Shown: one piece after another, positions 1 to 7,839 of the stretch
How positions within the stretch are numbered: position 1 is the first letter of the stretch
Layout of the letters: each line of letters opens with the position of its first letter
From: an uncultured Clostridium sp.
Lineage (GTDB): Bacteria > Bacillota > Clostridia > TANB77 > CAG-508
Assembly (NCBI GenBank): GCA_947367845.1
Contig: CANBES010000011.1
Span: 1 to 49,114, forward strand
Length of the DNA: 49,114 nt
Direction of reading: 5' to 3'
Notes under the pieces: model-generated
What the model saw: the letters and a program-made list of their open reading frames with translations, nothing else
Told to the model about the DNA's origin: nothing
The model's database searches: none
Program-made: the position numbers and the translations under genes

Positions 1-231
1 GATTAATACTAAAGGACAGAAAAAATAAATTAATTATCTTAGAAATAAATATCACCGCCTTACAATTTTTATCATAATACAATATTTTTTTCAATTTGTC
101 TATACTTTTTTTGAAATTTATGGTAAAATAAATTTTGTCAGAATGAGAAAATATTGAAGAGTCAATAAAAGCTCATTAAAAAATTTTTTAAAACATAATA
201 AAAATAAATTATATTAAGAGGAGGAGTAGAA

Positions 232-417
232 GTGAAATTTAATAAAGATACAAAAATTGGTGAAATACTAGAAGTAGCACCAGAGAAGGCAGATATATTA
301 CTAGAAATAGGAATGCATTGCTTAGGTTGTCCAGCATCTCAAATGGAGACTTTAGAAGAGGCATGTGCTGTTCATGGAATAGATGTTGAAGAAGTTTTAG
401 AGAAATTAAATGCCTAA
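232..417 (+). CDS. DUF1858 domain small protein
   Basis: A 61-residue protein starting at GTG, with AGGAGGAG a few bases upstream. The whole protein matches the DUF1858 pattern: a short helical domain with a conserved CxxC, here HCLGCP with Cys30 and Cys33, plus Cys45. Members are small soluble proteins or N-terminal parts of redox and hybrid-cluster-related proteins, and a thiol or metal-binding role is suspected but not proven. It is monocistronic. The 231 nt upstream hold no gene that I can see. A 15-bp palindrome at 446-479 follows it before the tRNA cluster. The family call is sure; the function is not known. Confidence 0.85.
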   Translation: MKFNKDTKIGEILEVAPEKADILLEIGMHCLGCPASQMETLEEACAVHGIDVEEVLEKLNA

Positions 418-445
418 AAATGAAAAAAACACAAAAATTTCAATT

Positions 446-479
446 TTTTTTCACAAATGTATTGACATTTGTGAAAAAA
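446..479. promoter_or_regulatory. Perfect palindrome overlapping the tRNA promoter -35 box
   Basis: TCACAAATGT (451-460) pairs with ACATTTGTGA (465-474) around an ATTG loop, and flanking T and A runs extend the pairing. The right arm contains most of the TTGACA -35 element of the tRNA promoter. It lies 30 nt after the DUF1858 stop and has a T-run only on the minus-strand side, so it is not an ordinary terminator for that gene. It may be an operator or simply a hairpin. Confidence 0.5.
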
Positions 480-490
480 TGTTGTAATAT
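462..490 (+). promoter_or_regulatory. Promoter of the tRNA Lys-Glu-Thr cluster
   Basis: TTGACA at 462-467, a 17-nt spacer and TAATAT at 485-490, ending 30 nt before the first base of tRNA-Lys. The spacing is ideal for a vegetative sigma factor. No other promoter is evident before the three tRNAs. Confidence 0.6.
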
Positions 491-520
491 ATAAAAGCGT
501 TGTGAGTATCACAGTTATGT

Positions 521-596
521 GGGCTATTAGCTCAGGTGGTAGAGCACTTGACTTTTAATCAAGTTGTCCCGCGTTCGAGTCGCGGATAGCTCACCA
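521..596 (+). tRNA. tRNA-Lys (anticodon UUU)
   Basis: A full cloverleaf. The acceptor GGGCTAT pairs with ATAGCTC, the anticodon stem CTTGA/TCAAG holds loop CTTTTAA (anticodon TTT), the T arm has GTTCGAG, and CCA is encoded (594-596). Confidence 0.97.
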
Positions 597-631
597 AAAG
601 AACTAAATAATGCAAAGTTATTTAGTTCTTT
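597..631 (+). other. 14-bp hairpin between tRNA-Lys and tRNA-Glu
   Basis: AAAGAACTAAATAA (597-610) pairs perfectly with TTATTTAGTTCTTT (618-631) around a 7-nt loop. It begins directly after the CCA of tRNA-Lys. It is terminator-like but lacks a long U tract, so it may be a partial terminator or a processing hairpin inside the tRNA operon. Confidence 0.55.
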
Positions 632-639
632 ATATATAA

Positions 640-714
640 GGCCCGTTGGTCAAGCGGTTAAGACACCGCCCTTTCACGGCGGAGACATGGGTTCGATTCC
701 CGTACGGGTCACCA
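640..714 (+). tRNA. tRNA-Glu (anticodon UUC)
   Basis: The acceptor GGCCCGT pairs with ACGGGTC. The anticodon stem CCGCC/GGCGG holds loop CTTTCAC (anticodon TTC). CCA is encoded at the 3' end. It is the second gene of the cluster. Confidence 0.97.
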
Positions 715-726
715 ATTTAATAAATT

Positions 727-803
727 GCCACTTTAGCTCAGTTGGCCAGAGCACCGCACTTGTAATGCGGGGGTCCCCAGTTCGAATCTGGGAAGTGGCT
801 CCA
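727..803 (+). tRNA. tRNA-Thr (anticodon UGU)
   Basis: The acceptor GCCACTT pairs with AAGTGGC. The anticodon stem CCGCA/TGCGG holds loop CTTGTAA (anticodon TGT). CCA is encoded. It is the third gene of the cluster. Confidence 0.97.
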
Positions 804-846
804 AATTGTCAGTAGCTTTGAAATAATCTTAGTTATTGGCTTTTTT

Positions 847-875
847 TTGATTTTTTTCAATAAAAGTGTTACAAT
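847..875 (+). promoter_or_regulatory. Promoter of the SDR gene
   Basis: TTGATT at 847-852, a 17-nt spacer and TACAAT at 870-875, 45 nt before the ATG at 920. Confidence 0.55.
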
Positions 876-919
876 AAAATCGATAAAATATAAAACAAAT
901 AAAAAAGGAAGGTAAAAAC

Positions 920-1651
920 ATGAAAAAAGTTGCGATAGTAACAGGAGCATCAAAAGGAATAGGAAGAGAAATTGCTAAAACATTAGCAAGGGAAAATATA
1001 CAAGTAATAGCAAACTATAATAAATCAGAACAAGAAGCAATCAAATTAAAAGAAGAGCTAAAAACAGAAAATATTCAAATAGATATAAAAAAAGCAGATG
1101 TATCAATAAGAGAAGAGGCAAAAGAACTAGTAAATTATACTATAAAAAAATATGGAAAAGTAGATATCTTAATTAATAATGCAGGAATATCAGAATATAA
1201 ATTATTCACAGATGAAACAGATGATGATTGGAACAACGTCATTAATACTAATTTATATTCAGCATTTGCAATGTCGCAAGAAGTAATACCTAATATGGTT
1301 CATAACAAATGTGGATGTATTATAAATATTTCTTCTGCATGGGGATTAGTTGGTGGAGCTTTAGAAGTAATTTATTCAGTTTCAAAAGCTGGAATGGATG
1401 GATTAACAAAAGCGTTAGCAAAAGAGCTTGGGCCTTCAAATATAAGGGTAAATTCTATTGCACCAGGAATGATAAAAACTCAAATGAATTCTAAGTTTAG
1501 TGAAGAAGAAATAAAAGAAATAGAGCAAGAAATTCCATTAGAAAGAATAGGGAAACCAGAAGATGTTGCTAAATGCGTAAAATGGCTAATTGAGGATAGT
1601 TATACTACTGGTCAAATTATTTCTGTAAATGGTGGCTGGATTATAACATAA
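920..1651 (+). CDS. SDR oxidoreductase, probable EF-P 5-aminopentanone reductase (YmfI/FabG-like)
   Basis: A 243-residue short-chain dehydrogenase, the usual length for the family. The NAD(P) motif TGASKGIG is at 8-15, NNAG at 86-89, the active-site Asn at about 111, Ser138/139, and the YxxxK pair Tyr152 and Lys156. The SSAWG stretch after the catalytic Ser resembles the YmfI group that reduces the 5-aminopentanone on elongation factor P, rather than FabG of fatty-acid synthesis. There are no fatty-acid genes next to it, which also favours the YmfI reading. The start has AAAAAAGGAAGG upstream. It converges on the next gene, with REP hairpin 1659-1693 in the gap. The fold is certain; the substrate is inferred. 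Confidence 0.85.
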   Translation: MKKVAIVTGASKGIGREIAKTLARENIQVIANYNKSEQEAIKLKEELKTENIQIDIKKADVSIREEAKELVNYTIKKYGKVDILINNAGISEYKLFTDETDDDWNNVINTNLYSAFAMSQEVIPNMVHNKCGCIINISSAWGLVGGALEVIYSVSKAGMDGLTKALAKELGPSNIRVNSIAPGMIKTQMNSKFSEEEIKEIEQEIPLERIGKPEDVAKCVKWLIEDSYTTGQIISVNGGWIIT

Positions 1652-1658
1652 AAAAATA

Positions 1659-1693
1659 AGGGTGTTTTTAAGGTCTGTCCCTAAAAACACCTT
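1659..1693 (+). repeat. REP-like hairpin (GGTGTTTTT stem type)
   Basis: GGTGTTTTTA (1661-1670) and TAAAAACACC (1682-1691) form a perfect stem around AGGTCTGTCCC. It sits in the gap between two convergent genes and may act as their terminator. It shares the GTCCC core with the copies at 7742, 9421, 10384, 12618, 12661, 13961, 20361, 30553, 35145, 35179 and 39799. Confidence 0.8.
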
Positions 1694-1698
1694 GATTT

Positions 1699-2178
1699 TT
1701 ATTCATTATTATCTGCACTTGTAAGCTTTCTTCTGTAATTTCCAGAAATTATTTTTGGAAGATATGTGATTATTTTGTAAACTGCTAAACGAATTTTTTT
1801 ACTCCATAAATAAGATCTTCTTAGTTTTCTAGCGCTACCAAGTGCTACAGGTTCATCATCTAATACTAATAGTTCTGTTGGTACTTTTTCTAATGGAAAT
1901 ACATAATTTTGACCATTGTTGTTGTCCCAATTGTTGTTTCCATCTTTAAAGCAGAAGTTGAATGTTTCGCCTTCTAATAGGTTTATTTCAGCTTGAAATC
2001 CTAATTCTGTTTTTTCCATTTTTATATCTGTTACATTATCCCAATTGTTACCAAAACCATAGTGTATGGTTACTTCTTCAGAGGCACTTTTAAAAAGCTC
2101 TCCGATATATGAGATTTTTACTTTACTATTTTCTACCAATTTATCTGTGTTAAAGAATATATTCTTTGTTAACTCCAT
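1699..2178 (-). CDS. Starch/carbohydrate-binding module protein (CBM25/53-like)
   Basis: 159 residues, start ATG with AAGGAGAG upstream. Residues about 15-100 form one beta-sandwich carbohydrate-binding module. The paired aromatic motifs HYGFGNNWDN and FKDGNNNWDNNNG are typical of the CBM25/CBM53 starch-binding families. The remaining roughly 55 residues are basic (ARKLRRSYLW, NYRRKL) with no recognised domain. There is no signal peptide and no catalytic domain, so it is a stand-alone binding protein, perhaps for intracellular glycogen. The module call is good; the role is inference. Its upstream region up to 2428 holds no other gene. Confidence 0.8.
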   Translation of the reverse strand: MELTKNIFFNTDKLVENSKVKISYIGELFKSASEEVTIHYGFGNNWDNVTDIKMEKTELGFQAEINLLEGETFNFCFKDGNNNWDNNNGQNYVFPLEKVPTELLVLDDEPVALGSARKLRRSYLWSKKIRLAVYKIITYLPKIISGNYRRKLTSADNNE

Positions 2179-2428
2179 TGATTTTCTCTCCTTATTTATC
2201 TTTTGCTTATATCATTATAATATTAAATTCTACAATGTTCAAGTATTTTTTTGAAAAATTTTGACATTTTTTTTGATTTTCAAAAATAGTAATAAATAAA
2301 AAGCTCAGACATACCATTAAATAGGGGATTAGAACGATTATATTAAACTATAAAAAAGTAGTAAAAATATTGTCAAAAAAACAAGTTTATGATAATATAA
2401 AAAGAGAAAATATAAAAGGAGATTTTTT

Positions 2429-4234
2429 ATGGAGGGAAAAGTTTTGGCGAAGAAAGAAGAAAAAAACGATGTACAATTTAAAAAAGTTGAAGAGAACCAC
2501 AAAAAACAAGAAAAATCAATTAAAGCTATGGGAAAAACTGAAAAACCAAAAAAGAAAAAAGGACTAATTATAGGAATTCTAATAGCGGTAATAATAGTAA
2601 TAGCAATAATAGTTTCAACAATTTTTGCATTATTGGCACTATCTAACGAAAAAATAGTAAGTGGAGTATCAATATCAGGAATTGAAGTATCAGGATTATC
2701 AAAAGAAGAAGCAAAAGGTAAGTTAGAAGCAATATATAACGAGAAAAAAGAAAAAGAAATTAATATAAAATACCAAGAATACGAAACAAGCCTAAATCCA
2801 ACAGCAATGGAAGTAAATTACGAAGTAGACAAGGCTGTAGAAGAAGCATACCTAATTGGTAGAAAAGAAAATATATTTATAAGCAACTACGACATTTTAT
2901 TTACTTTAATTGGAAAAAAGAATGTAGATGTAAATATGACATTAAATGAAGAAATAACAAAACAAACAATAAATGATATTGGAGTAAATTTACCAGGTAT
3001 AGTTTTAGATTCAAGCTATTCAGTTGAAGGCGATGAATTAATCATTAGCAAAGGTAAAAAAGGTGTAGTAATAGATACAGACAATCTATTTGAAAAAGTA
3101 AAAGATAGATTAAATGATATAAAAATAACTGAAGAATATATTGAAATTCCAGTAAAAGAAAAAGAGCCAGAGCCAATAGATATAGAGAAAATACATGATG
3201 AAATTTGTAAAGAAGCACAAGATGCGTATTATACAAAAGACCCATTCACAGTTCACCCAGAAGTAGAAGGAATAAGTTTTGATATAGAAACGGCAAAAGC
3301 AATACTTGCAGAAGATAAAGAAGAATATGTAATCAAATTAACAATCACAAAACCAAAAATCACATTAAGTCAAATAGGAGATGAAGCTTTTCCAGATAGA
3401 TTATCAGTATATACAACAAGATATGATGTAAGTAATGTTGATAGGTCAACAAATTTAGTTATAGCTTGTCAAAAATTAAATGGAAAAGTAATTTTACCAG
3501 GAGAGACTTTTTCTTATAATAATGCTTTAGGAAAAAGAACAGCTGAAGCAGGATATAGAAACGGTGCAATTTATTCAGGAGGAGAAGTTGTTGATGGAAT
3601 AGGCGGAGGAATTTGCCAAATTTCGTCTACTTTATATAATGCAGTATTAGAAGGAAATTTAGAAGTTTTAGAAAGAAGAAATCATCAATTTACAACAGCT
3701 TATATACCAGTTGGAAGAGATGCAACAGTTGTATATGGAGTTACAGATTTTAGATTTAAAAATACAAGAAAATATCCTATAAGAATATCAGCAAGTGCAA
3801 GAAATGGAATTGCAACAGTAGCAATTTACGGAATAAAAGAAGCTGAAGAATATACATTTTCATTTAGTACAAAAGTACTTTCAACGATTGCTCCAACAAC
3901 AAAATATGTAGAAGATGCTTCTTTACCAGTGGGAACAGAAAAAGTAAAGCAAAAAGGAGCAAATGGACAAAAAACAGAAACATATATTACAAAAATGCTA
4001 AATGGAAAAGTGGTTTCAACAAGACTATTATCAAGAGATACATATGATGCAATGCCAAGAATTATAATAAAAGGAACAGGTGGAGCAACAACAAATAATC
4101 AGCCAGTAACAGCTCCTACTGAGCCAACAACGCCAGTTCAACAACCAGAAACTCCAACAACTCCAGAGCAACCAACAACACCATCAGAGCCAACAGTAAC
4201 AGAACCAACAGATACTGGAAACGAAGGAGAATAG
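2429..4234 (+). CDS. VanW family membrane protein with G5 domain
   Basis: 601 residues. The cytoplasmic N-terminus is Lys-rich, with one membrane helix at about 45-71. An extracellular YoaR-type putative peptidoglycan-binding region follows (about 75-325), then the VanW domain (about 330-470, with LPGETFSYNN and GIGGGICQISSTLYN). A G5-like domain spans about 480-547, followed by a Pro/Thr-rich tail (550-601) that probably spans the cell wall. VanW is linked to vancomycin-resistance loci and the cell envelope but has no proven reaction. AAAAGGAG lies 6 nt before the ATG; a TTG five codons in is a less likely alternative start. The gene is alone and ends in the hairpin at 4250-4279. Confidence 0.88.
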   Translation: MEGKVLAKKEEKNDVQFKKVEENHKKQEKSIKAMGKTEKPKKKKGLIIGILIAVIIVIAIIVSTIFALLALSNEKIVSGVSISGIEVSGLSKEEAKGKLEAIYNEKKEKEINIKYQEYETSLNPTAMEVNYEVDKAVEEAYLIGRKENIFISNYDILFTLIGKKNVDVNMTLNEEITKQTINDIGVNLPGIVLDSSYSVEGDELIISKGKKGVVIDTDNLFEKVKDRLNDIKITEEYIEIPVKEKEPEPIDIEKIHDEICKEAQDAYYTKDPFTVHPEVEGISFDIETAKAILAEDKEEYVIKLTITKPKITLSQIGDEAFPDRLSVYTTRYDVSNVDRSTNLVIACQKLNGKVILPGETFSYNNALGKRTAEAGYRNGAIYSGGEVVDGIGGGICQISSTLYNAVLEGNLEVLERRNHQFTTAYIPVGRDATVVYGVTDFRFKNTRKYPIRISASARNGIATVAIYGIKEAEEYTFSFSTKVLSTIAPTTKYVEDASLPVGTEKVKQKGANGQKTETYITKMLNGKVVSTRLLSRDTYDAMPRIIIKGTGGATTNNQPVTAPTEPTTPVQQPETPTTPEQPTTPSEPTVTEPTDTGNEGE

Positions 4235-4249
4235 AGATATAGATAAATA

Positions 4250-4279
4250 AAAGAGAGTAAAGTTGTTTTACTCTCTTTT
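4250..4279. terminator. Bidirectional intrinsic terminator
   Basis: AAAGAGAGTAAA pairs with TTTACTCTCTTT around a short loop, with A and T tracts on the two sides. It lies between the convergent vanW-like and corA-like genes. Confidence 0.8.
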
Positions 4280-4290
4280 GATATTTTTAA

Positions 4291-5250
4291 TTAATCTAAC
4301 ATATCTTTTTTCTTTAGCCACCAAGAAACACCTAGTGTTAAAAGAATTGAAATTACAACCATAATAGCAAATCCCAATGGATTATTTTGCAATGGAAGTC
4401 CAACATTCATACCCCAAAAGCTTGAAATCATTGTTGGTACTGCTAAAATAATAGTAATGGAAGTTAAAAATTTCATAACACCATTCAAGTTATTTGAAAT
4501 TATAGATGCATATGCGTCCATTGTTCCATTTAAGATATTGCTGTATATTTGAGCCATTTCAATAGCTTGTCTATTTTCTGTAATAGCATCTTCCAGTATT
4601 TCTTCGTCTTCTTCATAAAGTTTTACAATTTTACCTCTTAACGTTTTTTCCATAACTATTTCATTAGATTTTAATGATGTTGTAAAATATACCAAACTTT
4701 TTTCTAAGTTTAATAATTTTAGAAGTTCTTTGTTTTTCATAGAGTTTTTTAGTATATATTCTGCAATTTCAGTTTCTTTATTAATTTGTTTTAGGTATGT
4801 TAAGTAATATGATGCGTTTTGATATAGTATTTGAAAGATAAATCTAGTTTTTTTGTATGTTTGGAAATTTTTTATTCTTGATTTTTCAAAGTTATCAATT
4901 ATTTTATTTTTCCTTAAAGATACTGTTACAAAAAAATCATCTCTTACAACTATCATACCAAGTGGCATTGTAGTGTAAACATCACTATCCTCTTTTTTTT
5001 CTATAATTGGTACATCTACTATGAAAAGCGTGGTATTGTCGTCTTCTTCTTGGTCAATTCTGGCCTTTTCTTCATAGTCTAATGCATATCGAACAAAGTC
5101 TTCTTCTATTTGTAGATTTTCACATAGTTTTTTTATTTCGTTTTCCGATGGATTTACTAAGTTTATCCACGCACCTTTTTTAAATTCTCTAATTTCTTCT
5201 AATTCATTTGTTTCTAAATTTGTATTATATATTTTTAGCAAATCCATCAC
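4291..5250 (-). CDS. CorA-family divalent cation transporter
   Basis: About 319 residues. A long soluble N-terminal domain, rich in acidic and coiled-coil residues, is followed by two C-terminal membrane helices. The family signature GMN lies after the first helix (FWGMNVG, about residue 278), and the C-terminus is positively charged (WWLKKKD). Known members are homopentameric Mg2+ (or Co2+/Ni2+) channels of the cytoplasmic membrane. The start is ambiguous. The longest frame begins at GTG 5250 and a second start is ATG 5247, but the Shine-Dalgarno AAGGGG is directly adjacent to both. The TTG at 5241 has the normal spacing of about 8 nt and may be the true start. Confidence 0.88.
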   Translation of the reverse strand: MMDLLKIYNTNLETNELEEIREFKKGAWINLVNPSENEIKKLCENLQIEEDFVRYALDYEEKARIDQEEDDNTTLFIVDVPIIEKKEDSDVYTTMPLGMIVVRDDFFVTVSLRKNKIIDNFEKSRIKNFQTYKKTRFIFQILYQNASYYLTYLKQINKETEIAEYILKNSMKNKELLKLLNLEKSLVYFTTSLKSNEIVMEKTLRGKIVKLYEEDEEILEDAITENRQAIEMAQIYSNILNGTMDAYASIISNNLNGVMKFLTSITIILAVPTMISSFWGMNVGLPLQNNPLGFAIMVVISILLTLGVSWWLKKKDMLD

Positions 5251-5306
5251 CCCTTATTTTATTCAATATTACTATTTTACAGCTATTTCACGAATTTGTC
5301 AATTTT

Positions 5307-5762
5307 TTAAACTATTACGCCACAAGCGATTTTCTTTCCAGAATTACCGCTTGGTTGACTTGTAAAATCATCAGGGGAATCATGTATGATTATAGTTTTT
5401 CCGATGATATCCTTAATTTTAAATTTGTCTATTAAAACAGACATGTATGCGTAACCATTATTTTCATACAATGGAGGTAAATCACCCGAATGATAAGGAT
5501 GTGGGCAGTCATTAGGGCTATAATGTGAACCGCTATTTGCAAATTCGTCTTCCATAGTTCCAGTACAAGAAGCTCCATTGTGAATGTGGAAGCCGAAGAA
5601 TTTTCCGCCACAATTTCCTTGTGTTGTAGGTAGTCCATAAATTTTTGCAGTAACTAATACACCTTCTTTTGTTTCTCTAAATGTTACGGTTCCGCTTATT
5701 TTGGGATATTTTTTCCCGCCTTTTATTTCTGCTTTGGCAGTATTAAATAAGTTTTTTAACAT
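5307..5762 (-). CDS. Cu/Zn superoxide dismutase-like protein without signal peptide
   Basis: 151 residues, beginning MLKNLFNTAK with no secretion signal, so it is predicted to be cytoplasmic. Metal ligands of the family are present: His59 and His61 (FHIH), His80, the Zn-site His88, His91 and Asp94 (HPYHSGDLP), and His127 (IIIHD). Cys66 and Cys147 match the conserved disulfide. The C-terminal GNSGKKIACGVI aligns with the usual GNAGxRxACGVI, so the superoxide-guiding Arg is replaced by Lys144. It lies 56 nt upstream of the CorA gene on the same strand. The family is certain; activity with Lys instead of Arg is plausible but not shown. Confidence 0.87.
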   Translation of the reverse strand: MLKNLFNTAKAEIKGGKKYPKISGTVTFRETKEGVLVTAKIYGLPTTQGNCGGKFFGFHIHNGASCTGTMEDEFANSGSHYSPNDCPHPYHSGDLPPLYENNGYAYMSVLIDKFKIKDIIGKTIIIHDSPDDFTSQPSGNSGKKIACGVIV

Positions 5763-5878
5763 ATTTTCACCTCATTTTATTTAGTTTATATTATTATTTT
5801 ATTCCGAGATGATAGAAAAGGTATTGACAAGTGGATAAATATAATGTAAAAATTAATTAGGTAAAGGAGAACAAAAAT

Positions 5879-6130
5879 ATGAATGAAATAAAAACAAAAT
5901 CAATTTATAAACACTTTAAAGGAGACCTATATTTAGTTGAGGATATTGCAATCCACAGCGAAACAAGAGAAAAATATGTAGTATATAGAGCATTATATGG
6001 AGATACAGGGCTATATATAAGACCTTACGATATGTTTGCTTCAGAAGTTGACCATAAAAAATATCCAAATGTAAAGCAAAAATATAGATTTGAGTTACAA
6101 AATATAAAGAGTGTTAAAGAAAATAATTAA
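5879..6130 (+). CDS. DUF1653 domain protein
   Basis: 83 residues covering the whole DUF1653 fold: [28 protein letters not shown] and IRPYDMF. These small proteins are widespread in bacteria and of unknown function. AAAGGAG precedes the ATG at normal spacing. A TTGACA at 5824 followed by TAAAAA at 5847 (17-nt spacer) could be its promoter. It is monocistronic and is followed by the hairpin at 6204-6236. Confidence 0.85.
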   Translation: MNEIKTKSIYKHFKGDLYLVEDIAIHSETREKYVVYRALYGDTGLYIRPYDMFASEVDHKKYPNVKQKYRFELQNIKSVKENN

Positions 6131-6203
6131 AGAAAAAAGTGAAATAGCAAAACATAATAAAAATGAGATAAGGCGAAACAGCATTATGAAAAATGGTAAA
6201 AAT

Positions 6204-6236
6204 AAAAAACTTATACGATTTCGTATAAGTTTTTTA
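6204..6236 (+). terminator. Intrinsic terminator
   Basis: ACTTATACG (6209-6217) pairs with CGTATAAGT (6222-6230), with an A tract before and a T tract after. It sits between DUF1653 (+) and tRNA-Lys (-) and can serve both. Confidence 0.8.
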
Positions 6237-6239
6237 GTA

Positions 6240-6315
6240 TGGTGGGTCATCGGGGGGTCGAACCCCGGACCTTCGGATTAAGAGTCCGCTGCTCTACCAA
6301 CTGAGCTAATAACCC
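6240..6315 (-). tRNA. tRNA-Lys (anticodon CUU)
   Basis: On the minus strand the acceptor GGGTTAT pairs with ATGACCC, the anticodon loop is CTCTTAA (anticodon CTT), and CCA is encoded (6240-6242). The first pair of the anticodon stem is a G-A mismatch. Confidence 0.95.
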
Positions 6316-6371
6316 ATATACACAAAAGGTACATTAAAAATTATAATACCTTTTGCCAAGAATGTCAAGAG

Positions 6372-7673
6372 TTAAAATCCATTTCCTATAATACTAACAA
6401 TTTTATTCAACTCAGATTTTAATAAGTTGTATAATTCAGTTGTTACAGCACCGTCCTGACCAGCATCATAAGTCTCAATAGCTTTATTAATATCAATCAA
6501 CCTCATTTTCTTAATGTTTTTTGTTGTGTCTGTATACATATAAATAGGAACATAATCAACCTTATCAATAGTAAGATTTCCATCAAGATGTTTTGTTATA
6601 GTTAAATTCAAAATAATAGAATTTCTAGTGTTATCTAATCTTTGGTCACAAATAAAATTACCTAAAGAATAGATTACAAAACAATCTTTAGTTGTTCCAT
6701 CTTCCAAAGTTACAGTTTTCTTTTCCATTGGCTCCAAGACATGAGGGTGATTTCCTAAAATAATATCAACACCATTCTGGAATAGAAAATCAGCCAATTC
6801 CTCTTGTTCTTTGTTTGCAGTTGTTCTATATTCAGTACCCCAATGCATACAAGCAACAATCATATCAGCATTTTGACTTTTTGCAGTTTCTATATGTTTT
6901 TTAATCAAATCTTTATCAATTAAATTAACGCAAAAGTTTTTATCTTTTGGAACTGGAATTCCGTTGGTTCCGTAAGTATAATTGATAAATGCAATTTTTA
7001 CACCTTTTACATATTTAAATAGCACTTGGTCCTGTTCTTCTTGAGTTTTATAAGTACCAAGGTGAGCAATATCAGCATCATTTAAAACATCAATAGTTCG
7101 AGATAATCCGTCAAATCCCATATCTAAACAGTGATTACCAGCAGTAGAAAGAACATCAATACCAATATCTTTTAAAGAATAAGCTAATGCATCAGGAGTA
7201 TTAAAAGTTGGATAATTGCTATATCCACGTTCTTCACCAGCAAAGGAAGTTTCTAAATTCCCAACTGATATATCAGCTGTTTGTGTATAAAATTTTATCT
7301 CATCAAAAACATAAGAAAAATCATATTCTTTCGTATCTGAATTATAAGCATCAATATATTGAGTATTGTGACACATTACATCTCCAATTGCAGCTAAAGT
7401 AAAAGTAGTATCAGTTTCTTCTTTAGCATTTTCTTGCTCTTCTTTTTCTTTTGCTTCATTTTCTAGTTGCCTTTCGTTCTCAATTTCTTGCTTAGAGGTT
7501 TCAACTAAATTTTTATATAAATTACTGTTTTTAAAAAAGTAAAATATGCTAACTAAAATTAGTAAAAAGAATAAAACAATGATAAAAATGATTAGCTCTT
7601 TTCGCGCTGCTTTGTAGTCTATATCTTGTTTTTTCTTGTTTCGCATATTTCTATTTCTAGGAGTTCTTCTCAA
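6372..7673 (-). CDS. CapA family (PGA capsule-type) membrane-anchored metallophosphoesterase-like protein
   Basis: 433 residues. A basic N-terminus and one membrane helix (about 26-47) lead into a Glu-rich coiled stretch (about 55-85) and then an extracytoplasmic CapA domain. Recognisable blocks are AAIGDVMCH, GNLETSF, AGNHCLDMG, CMHWGTEY and ILGNHPHVLEP. The family belongs to the calcineurin-like phosphoesterase superfamily and includes CapA/PgsA of poly-gamma-glutamate capsule synthesis. No capB or capC is nearby, so a capsule role cannot be assumed. The gene faces away from the ABC-F gene, with a REP hairpin in the shared upstream region. Confidence 0.87.
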   Translation of the reverse strand: MRRTPRNRNMRNKKKQDIDYKAARKELIIFIIVLFFLLILVSIFYFFKNSNLYKNLVETSKQEIENERQLENEAKEKEEQENAKEETDTTFTLAAIGDVMCHNTQYIDAYNSDTKEYDFSYVFDEIKFYTQTADISVGNLETSFAGEERGYSNYPTFNTPDALAYSLKDIGIDVLSTAGNHCLDMGFDGLSRTIDVLNDADIAHLGTYKTQEEQDQVLFKYVKGVKIAFINYTYGTNGIPVPKDKNFCVNLIDKDLIKKHIETAKSQNADMIVACMHWGTEYRTTANKEQEELADFLFQNGVDIILGNHPHVLEPMEKKTVTLEDGTTKDCFVIYSLGNFICDQRLDNTRNSIILNLTITKHLDGNLTIDKVDYVPIYMYTDTTKNIKKMRLIDINKAIETYDAGQDGAVTTELYNLLKSELNKIVSIIGNGF

Positions 7674-7741
7674 AATAAATCACCTCATTTTTTATTAACA
7701 ACAAAATATCATAAAAATCGACAAAATTCAAGAGAGATTTT

Positions 7742-7776
7742 TAGGTGTTTTTAATGACTATCCCCAAAAACACCTA
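7742..7776 (+). repeat. REP-like hairpin (GGTGTTTTT stem type)
   Basis: TAGGTGTTTTT (7742-7752) and AAAAACACCTA (7766-7776) form an 11-bp stem around AATGACTATCCCC. It lies in a divergent intergenic region, 10 nt upstream of the ABC-F promoter. The following AAACACC also resembles the copy at 20361. Confidence 0.8.
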
Positions 7777-7786
7777 AAACACCTAC

Positions 7787-7815
7787 TTGAAAAATAAGGA
7801 AAAATAGTGTATAAT
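7787..7815 (+). promoter_or_regulatory. Promoter of the ABC-F gene
   Basis: TTGAAA (7787-7792), a 17-nt spacer and TATAAT (7810-7815), 24 nt before the ATG at 7840. The Shine-Dalgarno AAGGAGG follows. Confidence 0.65.
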
Positions 7816-7839
7816 ACCGAAAGTTAAGGAGGAGATGTA

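Noticed and set aside
564..815. Open frame across the tRNA cluster
   Set aside because: It overlaps three intact tRNA genes and has no ribosome site or family resemblance.
2370..2567. 65-residue Lys-rich frame
   Set aside because: It overlaps the start of the VanW gene in another frame and is an effect of A-rich sequence.
5824..5845. TTGACA and TATAAT before DUF1653 as a promoter
   Set aside because: The spacer is only 10 nt. A weaker -10 at 5847 with 17-nt spacing is possible but not certain.
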